Below are positions 50,661 to 63,272 of a DNA stretch of 64,000 nucleotides, one piece after another. Origin of the DNA: Piper betle (Eukaryota > Streptophyta > Magnoliopsida > Piperales > Piperaceae); NCBI GenBank assembly GCA_033002965.1, contig JAURVB010013580.1, forward strand, positions 1 to 64,000, in the 5' to 3' direction. A program made the position numbers and the translations under genes. The notes beneath the pieces are model-generated. The model saw only the letters and a list, made by a program, of their open reading frames with translations. It did no database searches and was not told where the DNA came from. Position 1 is the stretch's first letter. Each line of letters starts with the position of its first letter.

Positions 50661-53600
50661 AGCAAGTAATAAACTCTAAGTTAGTAGAGAATTGATCCAG
50701 AGGCATCCAAGTCAAGCAAATACCCGTAACCAATTCCTCACTAGGTTACTGATGAATAATTGTGAGCCCTACCCAAGCTATTATTATAACCAAGTTGGTA
50801 TAAAGGTTCTTGTTTTACCCCACACTTTATATGATTTTTTCTGGGTAAACCCTATTAGCCCCGTCTTAAGTGTCTAACCAAATTTGTCAACTCGATTTTT
50901 CCTAACAAAACCTTGGTTAAGACCATGAAGGTGTTTTGGGTCGGCCAAACCCAATTCGATACAAACAAAACCTTCTTGACTTCAACAGGATACTTTCCCT
51001 GTCTATGTCCAAGTACTTTCAATTATTAGGGGGTCCACACTTGGCTCCGTGGGCCCAGACACCCGGATGGCCTCACCAAATGTGAAGCGAAGTCAACTTC
51101 TGTAACATTAAGTAATGTCACATTCTCCAGTGACCACTGACCAGCTTGAAGGCATCAAATGCAGCTTTCAATTTGATGGAACCAGCTCAATCTAAGCTTT
51201 TGCAATTGTCCCGCACTTGGAGAAGATTTTGATTGGAACTAGCATTGACCATATTTGATTGGAATTAGCATTGAAACAGGTGATTTGAGAATTCAACGGT
51301 GCCATCTTTTTATTACAAGAAAACCAATCAGACTCGGTGGATTTTACCAAGAAAAATGCTTAAGAGACTTTCATTATTAACGTTTTGTACCCACGTCAAG
51401 ACATGTCGGCTACGAATCTGATTCGTTCTCGGGTGTCCATGTGTACGTGGTCAAAAACGTTGTTTATAGACGTTAAAATAGCGCGTTTATTTTGTGAGGT
51501 GTGCTCTGTGCTGGGGTTTGGTCGTGTGTACTTTATAAATCAAACTCGTCAATTATTTTAAATTTGTGTGTCAAATTAGATTATTTATTATATAAATTTA
51601 AATAATTGAACCCAAACTTGATTATTTACCATTTAGCATATCCAAACCAAATCATTTAAAATACAATTATGCGATAAATAATTAGATTTAGATAACACTA
51701 TGAAAAATTAAATTAAAAATAATTATCTAACAAAAATAAAGAAATTAATTAGACTATCACAAAAAATCTAAAATTGAATATATGCTAATTTTATATATAG
51801 ACATACGTATCTTTACTAACAAACCATTGTAAATACTATTTTATTTTTGAATTTTAGATCATTCATACTAAATACCAGGTACCCAATACTCTAAACTAAC
51901 TATGACCACGCAAGACAGGTACCCAGTATCAAAAAACTAAACATGGTTGCACAAGTATTAAAACCCAATGTATCTAAAACCTTTATTGGCAGCATACGTT
52001 ATAAGCCTTGTAGAAATTGTATTTTATGTTGTTAATGGGGTGGTGTTGATGAGACGAATCGGGTTCGGTTCAAATCTATGTTTGGTAGTTTAAACCCTGT
52101 GTTCAGTGGTCAGATTCGAATAAAAAATATTAATAGATAAAATATAATGGAAATGTACCAAACTCGCCTATTTTTTTAAAATAAAATCCTTGCCTGTATC
52201 AAGCTCGTACAATTATATATATTCATGACAAGTTAGTCCTCTAATATTGTATTTGTGTTAGTATTTATTATCTTGATATTAATCTTTTATACAATCTTAA
52301 AAAGCAGAGCGTGTAAGTTTTTCTTGGCGTTATATATGATCAACATTTGCTTGGACATGTGGGGCTCATGTGAATGGCCCACCACTTCAAATCATCTGAT
52401 TGGATGTCATTCTAAGTGGGCCATTCTCAATTTTTCCTTGCAAGCTCTTGGTCCATCATCAAGCTCACCAAAGTAACCTCTTTGTGGCCCATGTCTTTTC
52501 TAACTATGGGGCCCACATTGAATTTGGCATATTTATGATTTTTTTGTATATATAATTGAGAGTCTAAAATGTTAAAATTTGTAGCAAACTAGCTTGGTTT
52601 GGTGACTAATTATTTTTTTTTTGCAAAAAAAGGCTTCAAAAATAATATTTTGAACAATCTATTTCATTTTACTTTCGGAATTATCAATTTATCATGGATC
52701 CAAATCTGCCCTATGACCTTATAATATGATCTTCCCGATTAAAAGATCCAATTAACAAGTGAACATGGAAATTTCTTAATAAAATCTTACCACACCGGTT
52801 CAAAAATTTTCTCCTCGTGAAAGCCTTATTGGTTCTTAAGAAAAACTTATGGATACATTGAATAGACATGGGATTACTATTTGGGTCCTAATTTCCATCT
52901 TGTGCATTTATAACAAAATTCAAGGTTTGCCTTTTTTTTACATTTCTATTGTTTGGTTTTAAGGTGAGCATTTGGTCGGTTTGATTCAAAAATTAATGGT
53001 TAATTACCAAATAAGTATTTCACGCCTTAGACTTCATAACTCGACTGGATGTGAATTTTTGTCAAAATCAAACTCAACCAAAGTTGATCTGTAATCTCAT
53101 ATATATTATAGGATAATAAATTTTCTTAATTATTTAATCCAAATTATATCATATTTTAATGAACATTATTACCTTAAACTAATTCTAACCATAGCATTAT
53201 ATTAAACATATCAAAATTGGCCACAAAAATAGAATTATTTTTTTATGTTAATCATATATATATATATATATATATATATTGTGTGTGTGTGTATTAAAAT
53301 CCAGTTAAACCCATTTCACCTGATTAAACCAAATATACTCACTATAAATCCTGTTCATTTAAAATTTTGGTCCTTAATTGAAGCTTAGTAATTGATCTAT
53401 TGTTTATAAATGAGGACCTTTATTAGCCAACTAAACCCGTAAATATTTAACATTAAGTTTCAGAGATCTAGTAATTGAGGTGCCTTTATTCTTTCACTAT
53501 GATTTTTTATCATCTAAATAGGTCAAATATTCTTCATTTCTTGTTATATAATTCCCTGCATTTCATACACAAATAACAACTCGCGCCCATACACATATAT

Positions 53601-55150
53601 ACATATTTATATAATATTATTATGTTATATTTATTTATCTGAAAAACATATATGATAGAGTTTAATGATAAGTGATTTGGTAAATTTTCTATATATATAT
53701 ATCATATAATATTATATTGGCCGAAGATTTAGTTGATTTTAAGACTACGACAAAGACAATGGAGATAAAATCCAGTGATGACCTTGGTATAATTTAAATA
53801 CAATAAGAGACAGTTTTTACATAATATAAAAATTACATATAAGAGACAATTTTTACATATTATATAGAATTGTCCACAACAGGAAACAATTTTTCACTGA
53901 TACAAAATCTGGCTAATAGCTATATAAAATTATTACACATTATAGATTGTAATTTGTGCCCTCTATTAAGGATGTAATAGCCGTTGATAAGGTTACAATA
54001 GGCAGTGAATAATTATAACCTTTTTTCAAAGTACACAACTGTTGGTTATGTATCTTTTTATACAAGCAGAAATAAATAAAAGTACCCACGTAGAAAGAGG
54101 TGCAATTAACCTTATTTGAATGTCACAAAGAGTGAATATAAAGTTACAAATTTCAAGACAAAAATATTATCATTCCTTTTACATTTCTTTAATATATGCT
54201 TTTAAAATAAATAATTACAATATAGTGATAGTAGAGATACTTTGTAAACATTTTCTGACTGATTGGCACTAAAATATCATTTATTTTTTACAATGTCAAG
54301 GAAGCTCATTAACTCTATATTATCTATCTATTTAAAAATAATGAAAAATAAATATGTCAAATTTATTTTTAAAGAGAATGAATCCATTTTTTAGAATCCT
54401 GTCAGGTGCGGGTTTGTCCGCCCTCACGAATTGCGTATGTTAATCTGGATTTAAGGCTTCAGTGGGATCGAGGTGTCCTTATCGTACAAAATAATAATAG
54501 GATAAAAATAACATATTAGAGACATAAAATAATACGCAAAAAATTTTACATAGTTCTTTAAGGTCAACTTAAATCTAAAAATTAATTTATAGTAAATTAA
54601 TACTCACAATCTATTAATCTTTAAGTTCTTCATAAATTACAAATCTTAGTAAAATTCTTACCACTTTAATCCTTTTAACTTCGTATATAATGTATCCCTT
54701 GTAATGCTTTGACGAAGAATTTAATTTAACTTTTATAACTAAATTCTCCTAAAAATAAATTCTTAAATTAATCTAAATTAAATTGAGCCTTGTCGATAAA
54801 TAAATTTGTCTGGATTAATATGACTTTTGAAACTAGGGGAGTAAGGCCACGTTACGATAGTACTTATGGACGGACACGGTCAAGTGTAATGGGTCAATCG
54901 CTCAAACAATCATCAATGTGGCATCCAGTGACGGGCTTGGTTAGTGGCAAACAACTTGTGCGATGGTGATATTAAGTTGAACAAATGATGGACAATATCA
55001 ATAATAAGTGATAATCGGACAAAACAGACCCGCTTCTCCTCCCAGTCTCTTCTTCTTCTCTGTTTCTTGAAAGCATCCCCGCCGACGAGTGGGTCTCTTC
55101 TTCGGCGAGACGACGGAATGCCGATAACTGGTCGACGCCGAATCCAACAG
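50661..55150. other. Long AT-rich intergenic stretch
   Basis: A (TA)n-(TG)n tract lies at 53253-53294. A MITE-like start ggtgagcatttggtcggttt is at about 52964, but no clean partner end was found. At 54400-54450 there is a gtgcgggtttgtccgccctc segment of unknown origin. No gene recognised. Confidence 0.5.
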
Positions 55151-56085
55151 GAGACATTACTTGAAAGGAAGTGACCTGACTCCGGTATTCAATTCGCCCC
55201 GACAATTCAGCAACTTGTGGCAAGTCTTCCAGTCCGTTCCCCGTTTTCTTCTTTTCTTGGTGCTCTGCAGCAATCCGCCAAATTCCAGCAAATTCTTCAC
55301 GGCAAGGCTCCGAATTTGCGAGGTAGCAATGACGGTATTTGGTACAGAAACTAGGCTTCGGTGTGATGGTAATCGGTGGAGAAGCAAGTTGGCTCGCGCA
55401 GCCCTTGCAGCAGCACTAAACAGGACACTCCTCAGCAAGCAGCAAGTAGCCCTTCCAGCGCTCCTCCTACTCCACACAACGCAGAGATGGAAAAGGTGGC
55501 GAGTAACAGTGGCTTGACAGCAATACTGCAAGGCTTCACGGACGAGCGGAAAGTTGGGCTCCTAGACAGTGTGCAGCGATCGGCAAAGCAGCATGAGGGA
55601 AAAACTCCAAACCTCCGGGGAAACCTTCCACGGCTATGCTCCGGCTAGACTTGGCAAAGGCAGCAACTTGGCCCGACCGGGGGGACTTCACCACGAGGGT
55701 GGCAGCAAGACTTCAGCAGTGAAAAACTCCGGCAAGGCTTCACGGCTGTAGAATAAACTCCTCTGCAAAGGAGAAAACCCCCTTTCGGGTAGGTCCGCTG
55801 CAGCAAGGCTTCACAACAGCGAGCATATGGTTTGCTCCACTCGAACCACTTCAGAAATCCTCTAGGGCGGTGAGCAAGGATGGTGGTCGGTGGAATCTCA
55901 GGCAGAACTTGAACCGGGAGAACACTCTCGGCTGTGGCGACCACGTCTCAGCGACAACTCTAGGCAGCAGTGGTCCTCGGCTTCTGAGGGGATGATAACG
56001 AGCAAGTGCGGTAGTCGTCCTCTGTTCGGGCAGCGACTATTTCTTCGCACCGGAGACGCGGAAGCCTTTATTCATTAGGTAACTA
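55151..56085. repeat. GC-richer block with a dispersed aaggcttcacgg-type motif, probably transposon-derived
   Basis: Base composition rises sharply against its surroundings. Variants of gcaaggcttcacggc recur near 55300, 55528, 55706, 55733 and 55801, with ggcagcaa-type words between them. ORFs of 60-124 residues exist on both strands but none resembles a protein family. This is consistent with part of an LTR or a non-autonomous element. Confidence 0.4.
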
Positions 56086-56343
56086 AGCTCGATTATTTAT
56101 TGAATTTTGAAAGTCTTAATTTTATTTATAAATATAAATAAAAAATAATAAGCCAATTATCTTTTTTTATAAATTTTATCGTATAATTTTAAAATTTTAT
56201 AAGATTATTTTCTCACGTTTGAAACTTATTCACGTGAATGTATAATTATAATTCTTATAAATTATTTGTCTCACTGGTCTACCTGGCCGATCTTGTAAAC
56301 AAACCCCTTGGAAAGTTTTTGAATATATGCATGTTTAATATTT

Positions 56344-56547
56344 GTTAATAATATGATTAAAATAAATTGAAAACACGAGTTTATTTCTGTAAATTACAGA
56401 TGAGGTAGTTAATAATATGATTAAAATAAATTGAAAAAAGCACGAGTTTATTTTTCTGTAAAATTACAGATGAGGTAGTTAATAATATGATTAAAATAAA
56501 ATGAAAAAAGCACGAGTTTATTTTTCTGTAAAAATGCAGATGAGATA
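56344..56547. repeat. Minisatellite, 3 copies of 64-70 bp
   Basis: Copies start at 56344, 56408 and 56478 with gttaataatatgattaaaat, then cacgagtttattt, ctgtaaa, and gcagatgag-like ends. It lies just upstream of the presumed transcription start of the TFIIS-domain gene. Confidence 0.85.
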
Positions 56548-56629
56548 GAGAGAGAAAAGAAAATTTCTCAAAACAAAGAAATATTGAAGACGGAGAATAT
56601 TCTATTATATAAATTAATATACAGCTTTT

Positions 56630-58448
56630 CTAGAGAGAGAAAGTGAAGAGAGAGAGAGAGAGAAAGTGAAGAGCTTTTGGAGGCCCTTCCTCTACCCCCT
56701 TCTTCACGCGATCTATCTCCCGCTCCTCGCCGGCCATTTTCCCGGAGAACTCCGCCGCCGATCATCTCCCCGGCGAGATTGCCCGTCGCCGGCATCGATT
56801 CCCCGGCGGAACCTCCAAAGCAAGGATCTTGTCACCGCTCCGGCGATTGCTCAGGCCGAGGGGCACCGATTCGCCGGTGGAAGTCTGCGAAGTGAGGATT
56901 TTTAGCGATCCCCTTTTGTTTTTTTGGGGTGGAAAATGTGGTTTTGATGTGTGGTTGGGCATCGGAAGGTTGTGTTTTTTTGGTGCAAAGTCTGGGTGTG
57001 AATCAGCCATGGATGTTGGTATCTCCATTCACTGTTTTGAGGCACTTCTTTTGGTTGTCGAGATTTTATGATTTTGGTGGGGGAGTTTGCAAGTTTGTGT
57101 GTGTGTGTGTGCGCGCGCGCGTTTATGTTGTTTCTTGATTGGTGTTGTGACTGTGGTGGGTGTAATTTGCGGCTTTAGGTTTTGAGTTTGGGGAGGAAGG
57201 GGAGGGGGGTTTGGTTTCTGCTGTGGGGATCTTTGTTGTTTTGTATTTTTGGTTGGAATGATTATGGGGGTTTGGTGGTAAAGTGGGAATTTTCTGTTTT
57301 GTATTATTTTTATTTTTTTATTGATGTTATGCATATGGTGGGGGGTCTGATTATGCTGCTCTTGATATGGATTTTAGTTCCGTGCTTTTGTTGTAGGAGG
57401 GTTCAATTTCGATTATTCATTTCATACAGGGATTTGCGGGTCTTCCTTGGTTGTTTTGTAGTGGTTGTTTGAACCTTTAAAATTGTTGCATGTTTCATGA
57501 AGTGGTATTTTACTTATATAGTTAGTGTACATCTCTTGCTATGCATGCCTGTTTATTTGGTGTATAGTTACAGCTAAATTGCAGCGTGGATTTGGTGGCA
57601 GTTGAATAATGTTTGATTGGCATTTGTGGTTCGTGTATGATGTGGCTTCAGTTAATAATTTGCATTTTGCTGCCAGTCAAGAACGAATTTTGCTTTTCCA
57701 GTGATCTCATTGTTTATCAAAGTACGAAGTTAAATGTGATGGTCGTTGGAGGAAAACATAGCCTTTTATTTGTGAATGTGCGTGGCAAGGCAATAATAGC
57801 AGAGAGTAGAATAGCTGAGATAATGGAATTTCACTTTCCACCTATAAATGCTGGAAATAGTTGATGAAAATCAGGTCTTAAGAGGTTTCAAAAGTTTCAT
57901 TCTATATCTAATGATCTCTTTCACTTTTCTCTGCAAAATTATGCTTTTTTAAATGAGAATATGAATGTTTTGTGTAGCATTAGTTGGGTTTAAAACATTT
58001 CTTCAAAACTGTGATATATTGGTTGCACCAGCACGGATGTAGCAACTTAAACATCCAACTCACTCATTCGTTTCATCTTTTGTGTTCCTGGTGAAGAGTT
58101 AAAAGAAAAAAGATGACGATTGGATCAAACTGATGTTTACATGTGAATGTGTGCTTTGGGAAAGGTTTTTATCATTCATAAAGTGCATTAGTTCTCCTTA
58201 GTCTGGACTAAGGGGTATTTTGGCTCAATGGACGACAATATTCTTCTCTGTTGATGTTTTCTCTTGATGTGTGTATTCTACTCCCTGCTCTCCTGATCAA
58301 GAATATATATATATTTCTTTTTGCAGATCTTCACATCTAACAAGTAATGCATTACGTGTTCAGTGCCTAGTTGTTTATATTAAGGACCAGTGGCATGGTA
58401 CAAGGTTCTGGTACTTGAAGTTGCGTGTCTTCCAATCACTAGAAAGTC
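56630..58448 (+). promoter_or_regulatory. Leader region of the TFIIS-domain gene: GA repeat, first exon and long 5'UTR intron
   Basis: An agagagag tract at 56633-56667 is followed by a GC-rich stretch to about 56890. A donor at gcgaa|gtgagg (about 56892) and the acceptor tttgcag|ATC (58326/58327) would define a 5'UTR intron of about 1.4 kb, common in plant housekeeping and regulatory genes. The intron has a (TG)n(CG)n tract at 57095-57121. ORFs in this region have no family match. Confidence 0.5.
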
Positions 58449-61400
58449 ATGACACTTGAAGACTTCTTTACTGTGACTGAGATCAAGGATGGGCTTGCAT
58501 CCATTCCAAGAGTGGATGAGATGGTTTCTATTATGAAAAAGGAGAAGGATGATGTGACAAAGAATCTAGGAGATGCAGCCAGACGATGGGCGACCGTTGG
58601 AGGAGTTCTTGCCTCAACAGAACGCATGGATTGCCTTAATCGATTTATTCAGTTGGATGGTATTCATTTTCTGAACCTTTGGCTTCAAGAGGCTCAAAAA
58701 TCTGCTGTTGAGACAAATGAAAATTTTGTGAATGAGTCTGTAGATATTATATTAAAAGTACTTGAAAACCTTCCCATTGAAACCACCTGGCCCACTGTTT
58801 CGGGAATAAATGTAACGATAGAAAATTTCAGCAAGCAGAAAGGAATGCATCAGGAAAGAGCTCAATGTCTGCTCAATAATTGGAATCGAGAATTTGATAA
58901 ATGCGTTGACGCTCTTGATAATGGAAAACAAGGTGAGACCTGCAGTGGTGATGATAAGATTCCAGAGGATGTGAAAGGAAACCCTGACGAAAATGGGGAA
59001 GGTGTTACACTTTGTGGTTCTGATATTGTAAAGGCCAAAAAGCAAAGTTCAAGTGCTGCAGTATCATCTGAACAAATTAATCCAATGTTCACCGGGGATG
59101 AAGAAACTTTGATTCCAAAGTTTGATAATGCAAATGATGGGAGTGCTGACTCAAAAGAGGGTGTGCCTGTAGGCATACAGTTGAGTTCTTTTCAAGAAGC
59201 AGTGGCTTCTGTCGAAGAATCGTCCACTTGTCCAGAAAATACTGCAACAATTTCTGAAGTTAACAATTCTCCATCTCCAAGGGAGAATGGGGTCAATAAT
59301 AGTTCTTGTGATGTCTCGGAGATGAAAGGAGTGATTGATGATAAGGAGATGGAAGCGAAGCCAAAATTTGAGGAGGATATTTCATCTTTGTTGAATGAGG
59401 AAAGAAACATTTGTGCACTGTCAGAGACACAGGAGAAGGACCTCTATCTGCATGGGACTTCATCTTCTAATAGTGGTGGCAAACTTGACAAGGCAGAACC
59501 TTGTAGGGATGCTGGTGCCGACCATGTGTCAGAACATTCAGACAAACTTCCCATAAGCCCTGATAGGGGTCTTGATTCAGGTACTTCGTCAGATAAATCC
59601 TCTGGAATCATCTTTGAAAAAGTTGCTGGAATTAAAGGGCTTTATCATGAGTCAATTCTGAATAATTCCCGACTGCTTAATCCTATGATTCTGAGTGAAG
59701 CTTACAAACCTAATTTGAGTGTGAATGGTAAGGATAACCATGTCAGTGCACGGTCACAAATGGATCTTGATGAGGGAGAGGATGCTTTAGAAGTGGCTAG
59801 GATTGTAGGAAAGGAAGTTGAGCGAGAACTTGTTGACTACAGGGAACCTTCTGGTGCCTTTTCTGGGAAATGTGTCGAGGATGGAAATCCTCAGCCTGGT
59901 AGCCTTGATTCTGTTGGTCACAATGAGGGGGGTCTACATTGGAACAACTGGAAAGGGTCGAAGATTCGGATGAGCATAGATATTCAGACAGTGATCCGGA
60001 AGGCTACGATCTTTCACCCAAAGCTGAACGTTCAAGAATTTCAAGTGCAAGCAATCCAGTAGTTGAGAATCTTGATGCAAACTCTACTCATTCAATTGAT
60101 CTACTCAAAGAATCTGATGAGCACACTAGCAAGGATAAGTGCGTGTTTGATCTCAATGAGGATGTTCTTCAAGAGGAAACTGAGTATCAGATGACTACTC
60201 TATCTAATCTACCTAGTAGCACTTTGTCTGCTCCAGTTCCTGTTATTCCTGTTTCTAAAGGATGTGCTAATATCCCCGCGTCTCCCCTCCATTTTGAAGG
60301 AGAGCATGGATGGAAGGGAATAGCTGCAACCAGTGCTTTTAGGCGAGCATCTTCTCGAAGAACTGCAAATGGTGATAGGCTATGTTTAGGTGAAACAAGC
60401 AGCCAGGATTGTAAAAGAAAGAATAATGCTATGAAATTTGATCTTAATGTTGTGGCAACTGAGGAAGAACCAGTTGTTGACCCCGGGAAACATTTGCCGG
60501 TTTCATGTGGTCTGCTCTCAGGAGAATCATCTGTGGAAGTCAGCTCGAGAAAGGCTAAGAGGCTCAGATTGGATCTGAACCGCATCGAGGATCATGATGA
60601 GCCAAATGTGTTCTTGCTACCTGAGCGTAGAGTGCAAGGAAGAGAATTCCCCCAGCTTCACCAAAATGGCAACCGAAGCCCGTCCTCCGCTTCGACCTCT
60701 TCATCACGACAGCCTTCTACAAGAGACTTTGACTTAAATGACAGCCCTTCCTTTTTGATCCCTCTGGGTCTCATGGACCTGCACAGTACTCATCATATGA
60801 CAACAGATCTTATGGTAGTCTCCAGCTTGACGAGCCTTTCATTTCAGTTATGGGTTCAAGAATGGAAGTCAATGGAAAAGATTTGGACTATCAAACTCGT
60901 ATTTTTCTGCCTAGTGCTCCATCTCTGGAGCCCTCAACAAGTGGCAGCGTACATAGACCAGGGGGGACTGGTGTGGGTATTAGTTATGCACCAGACCAGC
61001 CTCCACCATTCTCATACAGTGGATTGACCATGTGGCCTGCTGGGGCTTTTCCGCCACCTATGAACAACCACTCCATCCCATATATGGTAGATTCAAGAGG
61101 AGCATCTGTAATGCCTTCTATAATGGGAGGCACAGGAACTAGTGCTTCGCCTGTATTGTCTAGACCACCATTTTTTATGAGTGTCTTAGGTCCATCCCCG
61201 AGTATGATTGAAGGAGCTCCACAGTCTGGCCTTGACTTTAACACTGGCATGGGATTGATAGACGGTGAGAACCGGATGCAAGAAGTAGGTGGGCTCAAGC
61301 ATCTGTTTGTTCAAAGTCATGGTGGTTTGATGGATGAGCAGATGAAGTCAGGGCTGCTGCTCGGTGGTGCTGGATTAAGCTTGAAGCGTAAAGAACCCGA

Positions 61401-61461
61401 ATGTGGGTGGGAGCACAGCATGCCTGGTTATAAAAAACATGATACTTCATGGCAGCATTAG
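58449..61461 (+). CDS. TFIIS N-terminal-domain nuclear protein with DLN-type motifs, two single-base frameshifts
   Basis: Homologous in its first 150 residues to the Arabidopsis TFIIS-family protein At4g24200 (opening MTLEDFFTVTEIKDGL). The TFIIS/LW helical domain mediates contacts with the transcription elongation machinery. Landmarks: NLGDAARRWATVGGVLAST, CLNRFIQLDGIHFLNLWLQE (LW motif), and a helical end QCLLNNWNREFDKC. The rest is long, acidic and disordered, with a basic cluster RKAKRLRLDLN (about residue 702) as a possible nuclear signal and four DLN motifs: FDLNED (about 567), FDLNVV (about 662), LDLNRI (about 706) and FDLNDSP (about 759). The C-terminus is LKRKEPECGWE...SWQH. The coding region has no intron. 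Frame is lost at G6 (59927-59932) and T5 (60752-60756); one added base at each gives 1004 continuous residues. Confidence 0.9.
59927..59932 (+). other. Apparent -1 frameshift in G6
   Basis: With seven G the sequence reads HNEGGSTLEQLERVEDSDEH and continues in the downstream frame. Without it the upstream frame ends about 130 bases later in unrelated residues. Confidence 0.8.
60752..60756 (+). other. Apparent -1 frameshift in T5
   Basis: With six T the sequence reads DSPSFFDPSGSHGPAQYSSY and enters the C-terminal frame (SLQLDEPFISVMGSRM). As given, the upstream frame runs on without family character. Confidence 0.8.
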
Positions 61462-62038
61462 TCTTATACTTCCGTTTGTTCATATGATTTAGTTACCTTC
61501 CACTATATAGTCTGTTTTTTGGAGAAAGAAAACTTACATGCGTACAAGGTTTGGCCTGGAAGAAGGTTGGAGCTGATGGCAGGTAGTTTCAGGCAGTTTT
61601 CTTAGATAAAACTACTGAATAAGGCGTAGAAGGATGGGTTCATATTCATATTTGATTGCCAGAAATAGTTTTTGAGTCGTCATTGTTTTTGATTTTTCTT
61701 CTTTTATATTTCTTTTATATTATGTTTTAAAAGAGATATAGTTGTTGCAGAAGCCGAAAAGCAAGTGAGTTGATGATTTGTGTAAGTAAATCAAATATAA
61801 ACTATTCTGACAATCAAATGATGGAATCTAGTTTTATGCTTGGGAATTTTTGAGGTTTTTTTGCTGCATATTTTGCATTTACTATTTGCAAGTACAAGTG
61901 CAGAGCCTTTGAAACACGGCTATCAATCTGAAAGTGTTTCCTCAAAGTTCTAAGAACACTTGAGACTTTAAAGGTTGGGTTCGGCATTGTTGTACGAGCT
62001 TGATATTTTAGATATACATAATACTGTTGTAGCCTATG
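61462..62038. other. 3' flank of the TFIIS-domain gene
   Basis: Presumed 3'UTR and intergenic DNA. No other gene seen. Confidence 0.5.
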
Positions 62039-62688
62039 CATAGTTGCAAAAATTGGTCCGTGAGGAGGTAATATGCATAAAAAAAGGGTAAATTGGTCCG
62101 TTAATTAGCCGATTTTACCCGATTTCAGGGGGAAGGGGGCTAGGGGGCAACGGTGGTGGGGACGGGGCGGCAAGTGTGGCAACAGGTGGGTGCACGGGAA
62201 ATTGGATGGGCCAGCGGGGAAGGGGGTGGTAGGGCGGAGTGGATTGGGCGTGGCTGGTGGCATGGGGGGCGGCGGATTGGGTTGGGGCAGCGGCGAGGTG
62301 CGTGGGGGTGGGGAAGTAGGTGGCGGGGCGGGGGGAGGCTGGGCGGTGGCGACAATCGGTAAAGGTGAAGGAGGGGCGGCACGTCAAGGAGAGAGAATTA
62401 GGGGAATGAAATAATAGGTAGCATTTTCGTAATTAAAAGTTGACTTAATTTTGACTTAAATAAAAAATAATAACTAATATCAAATAATTAAAAAAAATTT
62501 AAAAAATATAAAAATATATAATAAAATATAATATATATCGTAATATTAAAATAACATATTCTATAACTAATAACTCATCAATTTTAACCGATTTAAATAA
62601 ATTAATTTTTGTCTAATTTTTAATAAATTAATTTCATTCCACGACTCTCTTTCGATCCGATTAAACGTTCTAATTTTTTCGACTATAA
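62039..62688 (-). mobile_element. TIR element with GC-rich core, copy 2 (reverse orientation)
   Basis: Ends are catagttgcaaaaattgg and, read inward from the right, tatagtcgaaaaaattag, diverged terminal inverted repeats matching those of the 25863-26405 copy. The reverse complement follows copy 1: tttaatcggat, gttattagtta..agaatat, tattatattttat, tttttaattacgaaaat, gtgccgcccctcct, then the GC-rich core (62120-62390 here G-rich on the plus strand). The small ORFs inside the core are low-complexity. Confidence 0.7.
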
Positions 62689-63272
62689 ATCTATCGGTAT
62701 CCCAAGGTATCCCATTCCCAACGCAAGTATATTTTATATACAATATTTAGCAACAGAATGACATGTTCTCAATTCCCACGGGAATTTATCAACGAAAAGA
62801 AGCCAAGCAAAATAAAGCTCATAAAAAGGATTTGCCTAACTGGGATAATGGGTAGATCCCACGAGGTTAAATATATTATCGGTGCAACAAATGAACTAAT
62901 TAAACTCAGAAAATCTTTCCAAGAAATAAGAATTGAAGGAAGAAAAACTTCACCTTTCAAGCTCTAGTTGCTACATCACACACTTATCGCAGCAGGTGCC
63001 GCCTTGAAACAAACAGCTGAGGAGCGCATATGCCTATGAACATCCTAGATTTAAAACCTTGTCATACATCATACCCTGCAGGCTGCATCTCTTACAGGAA
63101 ACCTTAACTTCTTATCTCTATAATAATCAATACACCTCCAACGCTACTCTATCACCTCTTCACAACCCATTCAAACCTATAAAATATTGCACAAAACCTC
63201 AAACAAAAAAACTTGAAGAAAATTAGAAACAAAACCTTGGAAACTACATTTTTAACCTTCTTATCCTTCCAA
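62689..63272. other. Spacer between the TIR element and the subtilase gene
   Basis: It should contain the 3'UTR of the subtilase (minus strand). The short ORFs at 62758-62967 lie on both strands and resemble nothing known. Confidence 0.5.

Noticed and set aside
55157..55944. ORFs of 60-124 residues on both strands as genes
   Set aside because: They overlap each other and a repeated motif, and no recognisable protein family was seen.
59927..59932. Programmed ribosomal frameshift in the TFIIS-domain gene
   Set aside because: No slippery heptamer with downstream structure was seen, and the same kind of single-base fault occurs in three other unrelated genes, which points to sequence error.
60187..60585. 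Minus-strand 132-residue ORF
   Set aside because: Antisense shadow of the TFIIS-domain gene coding region.
62115..62414. Pro-rich and Gly-rich ORFs in the 62 kb element
   Set aside because: Open in several frames on both strands because of the G-rich core; no domain.
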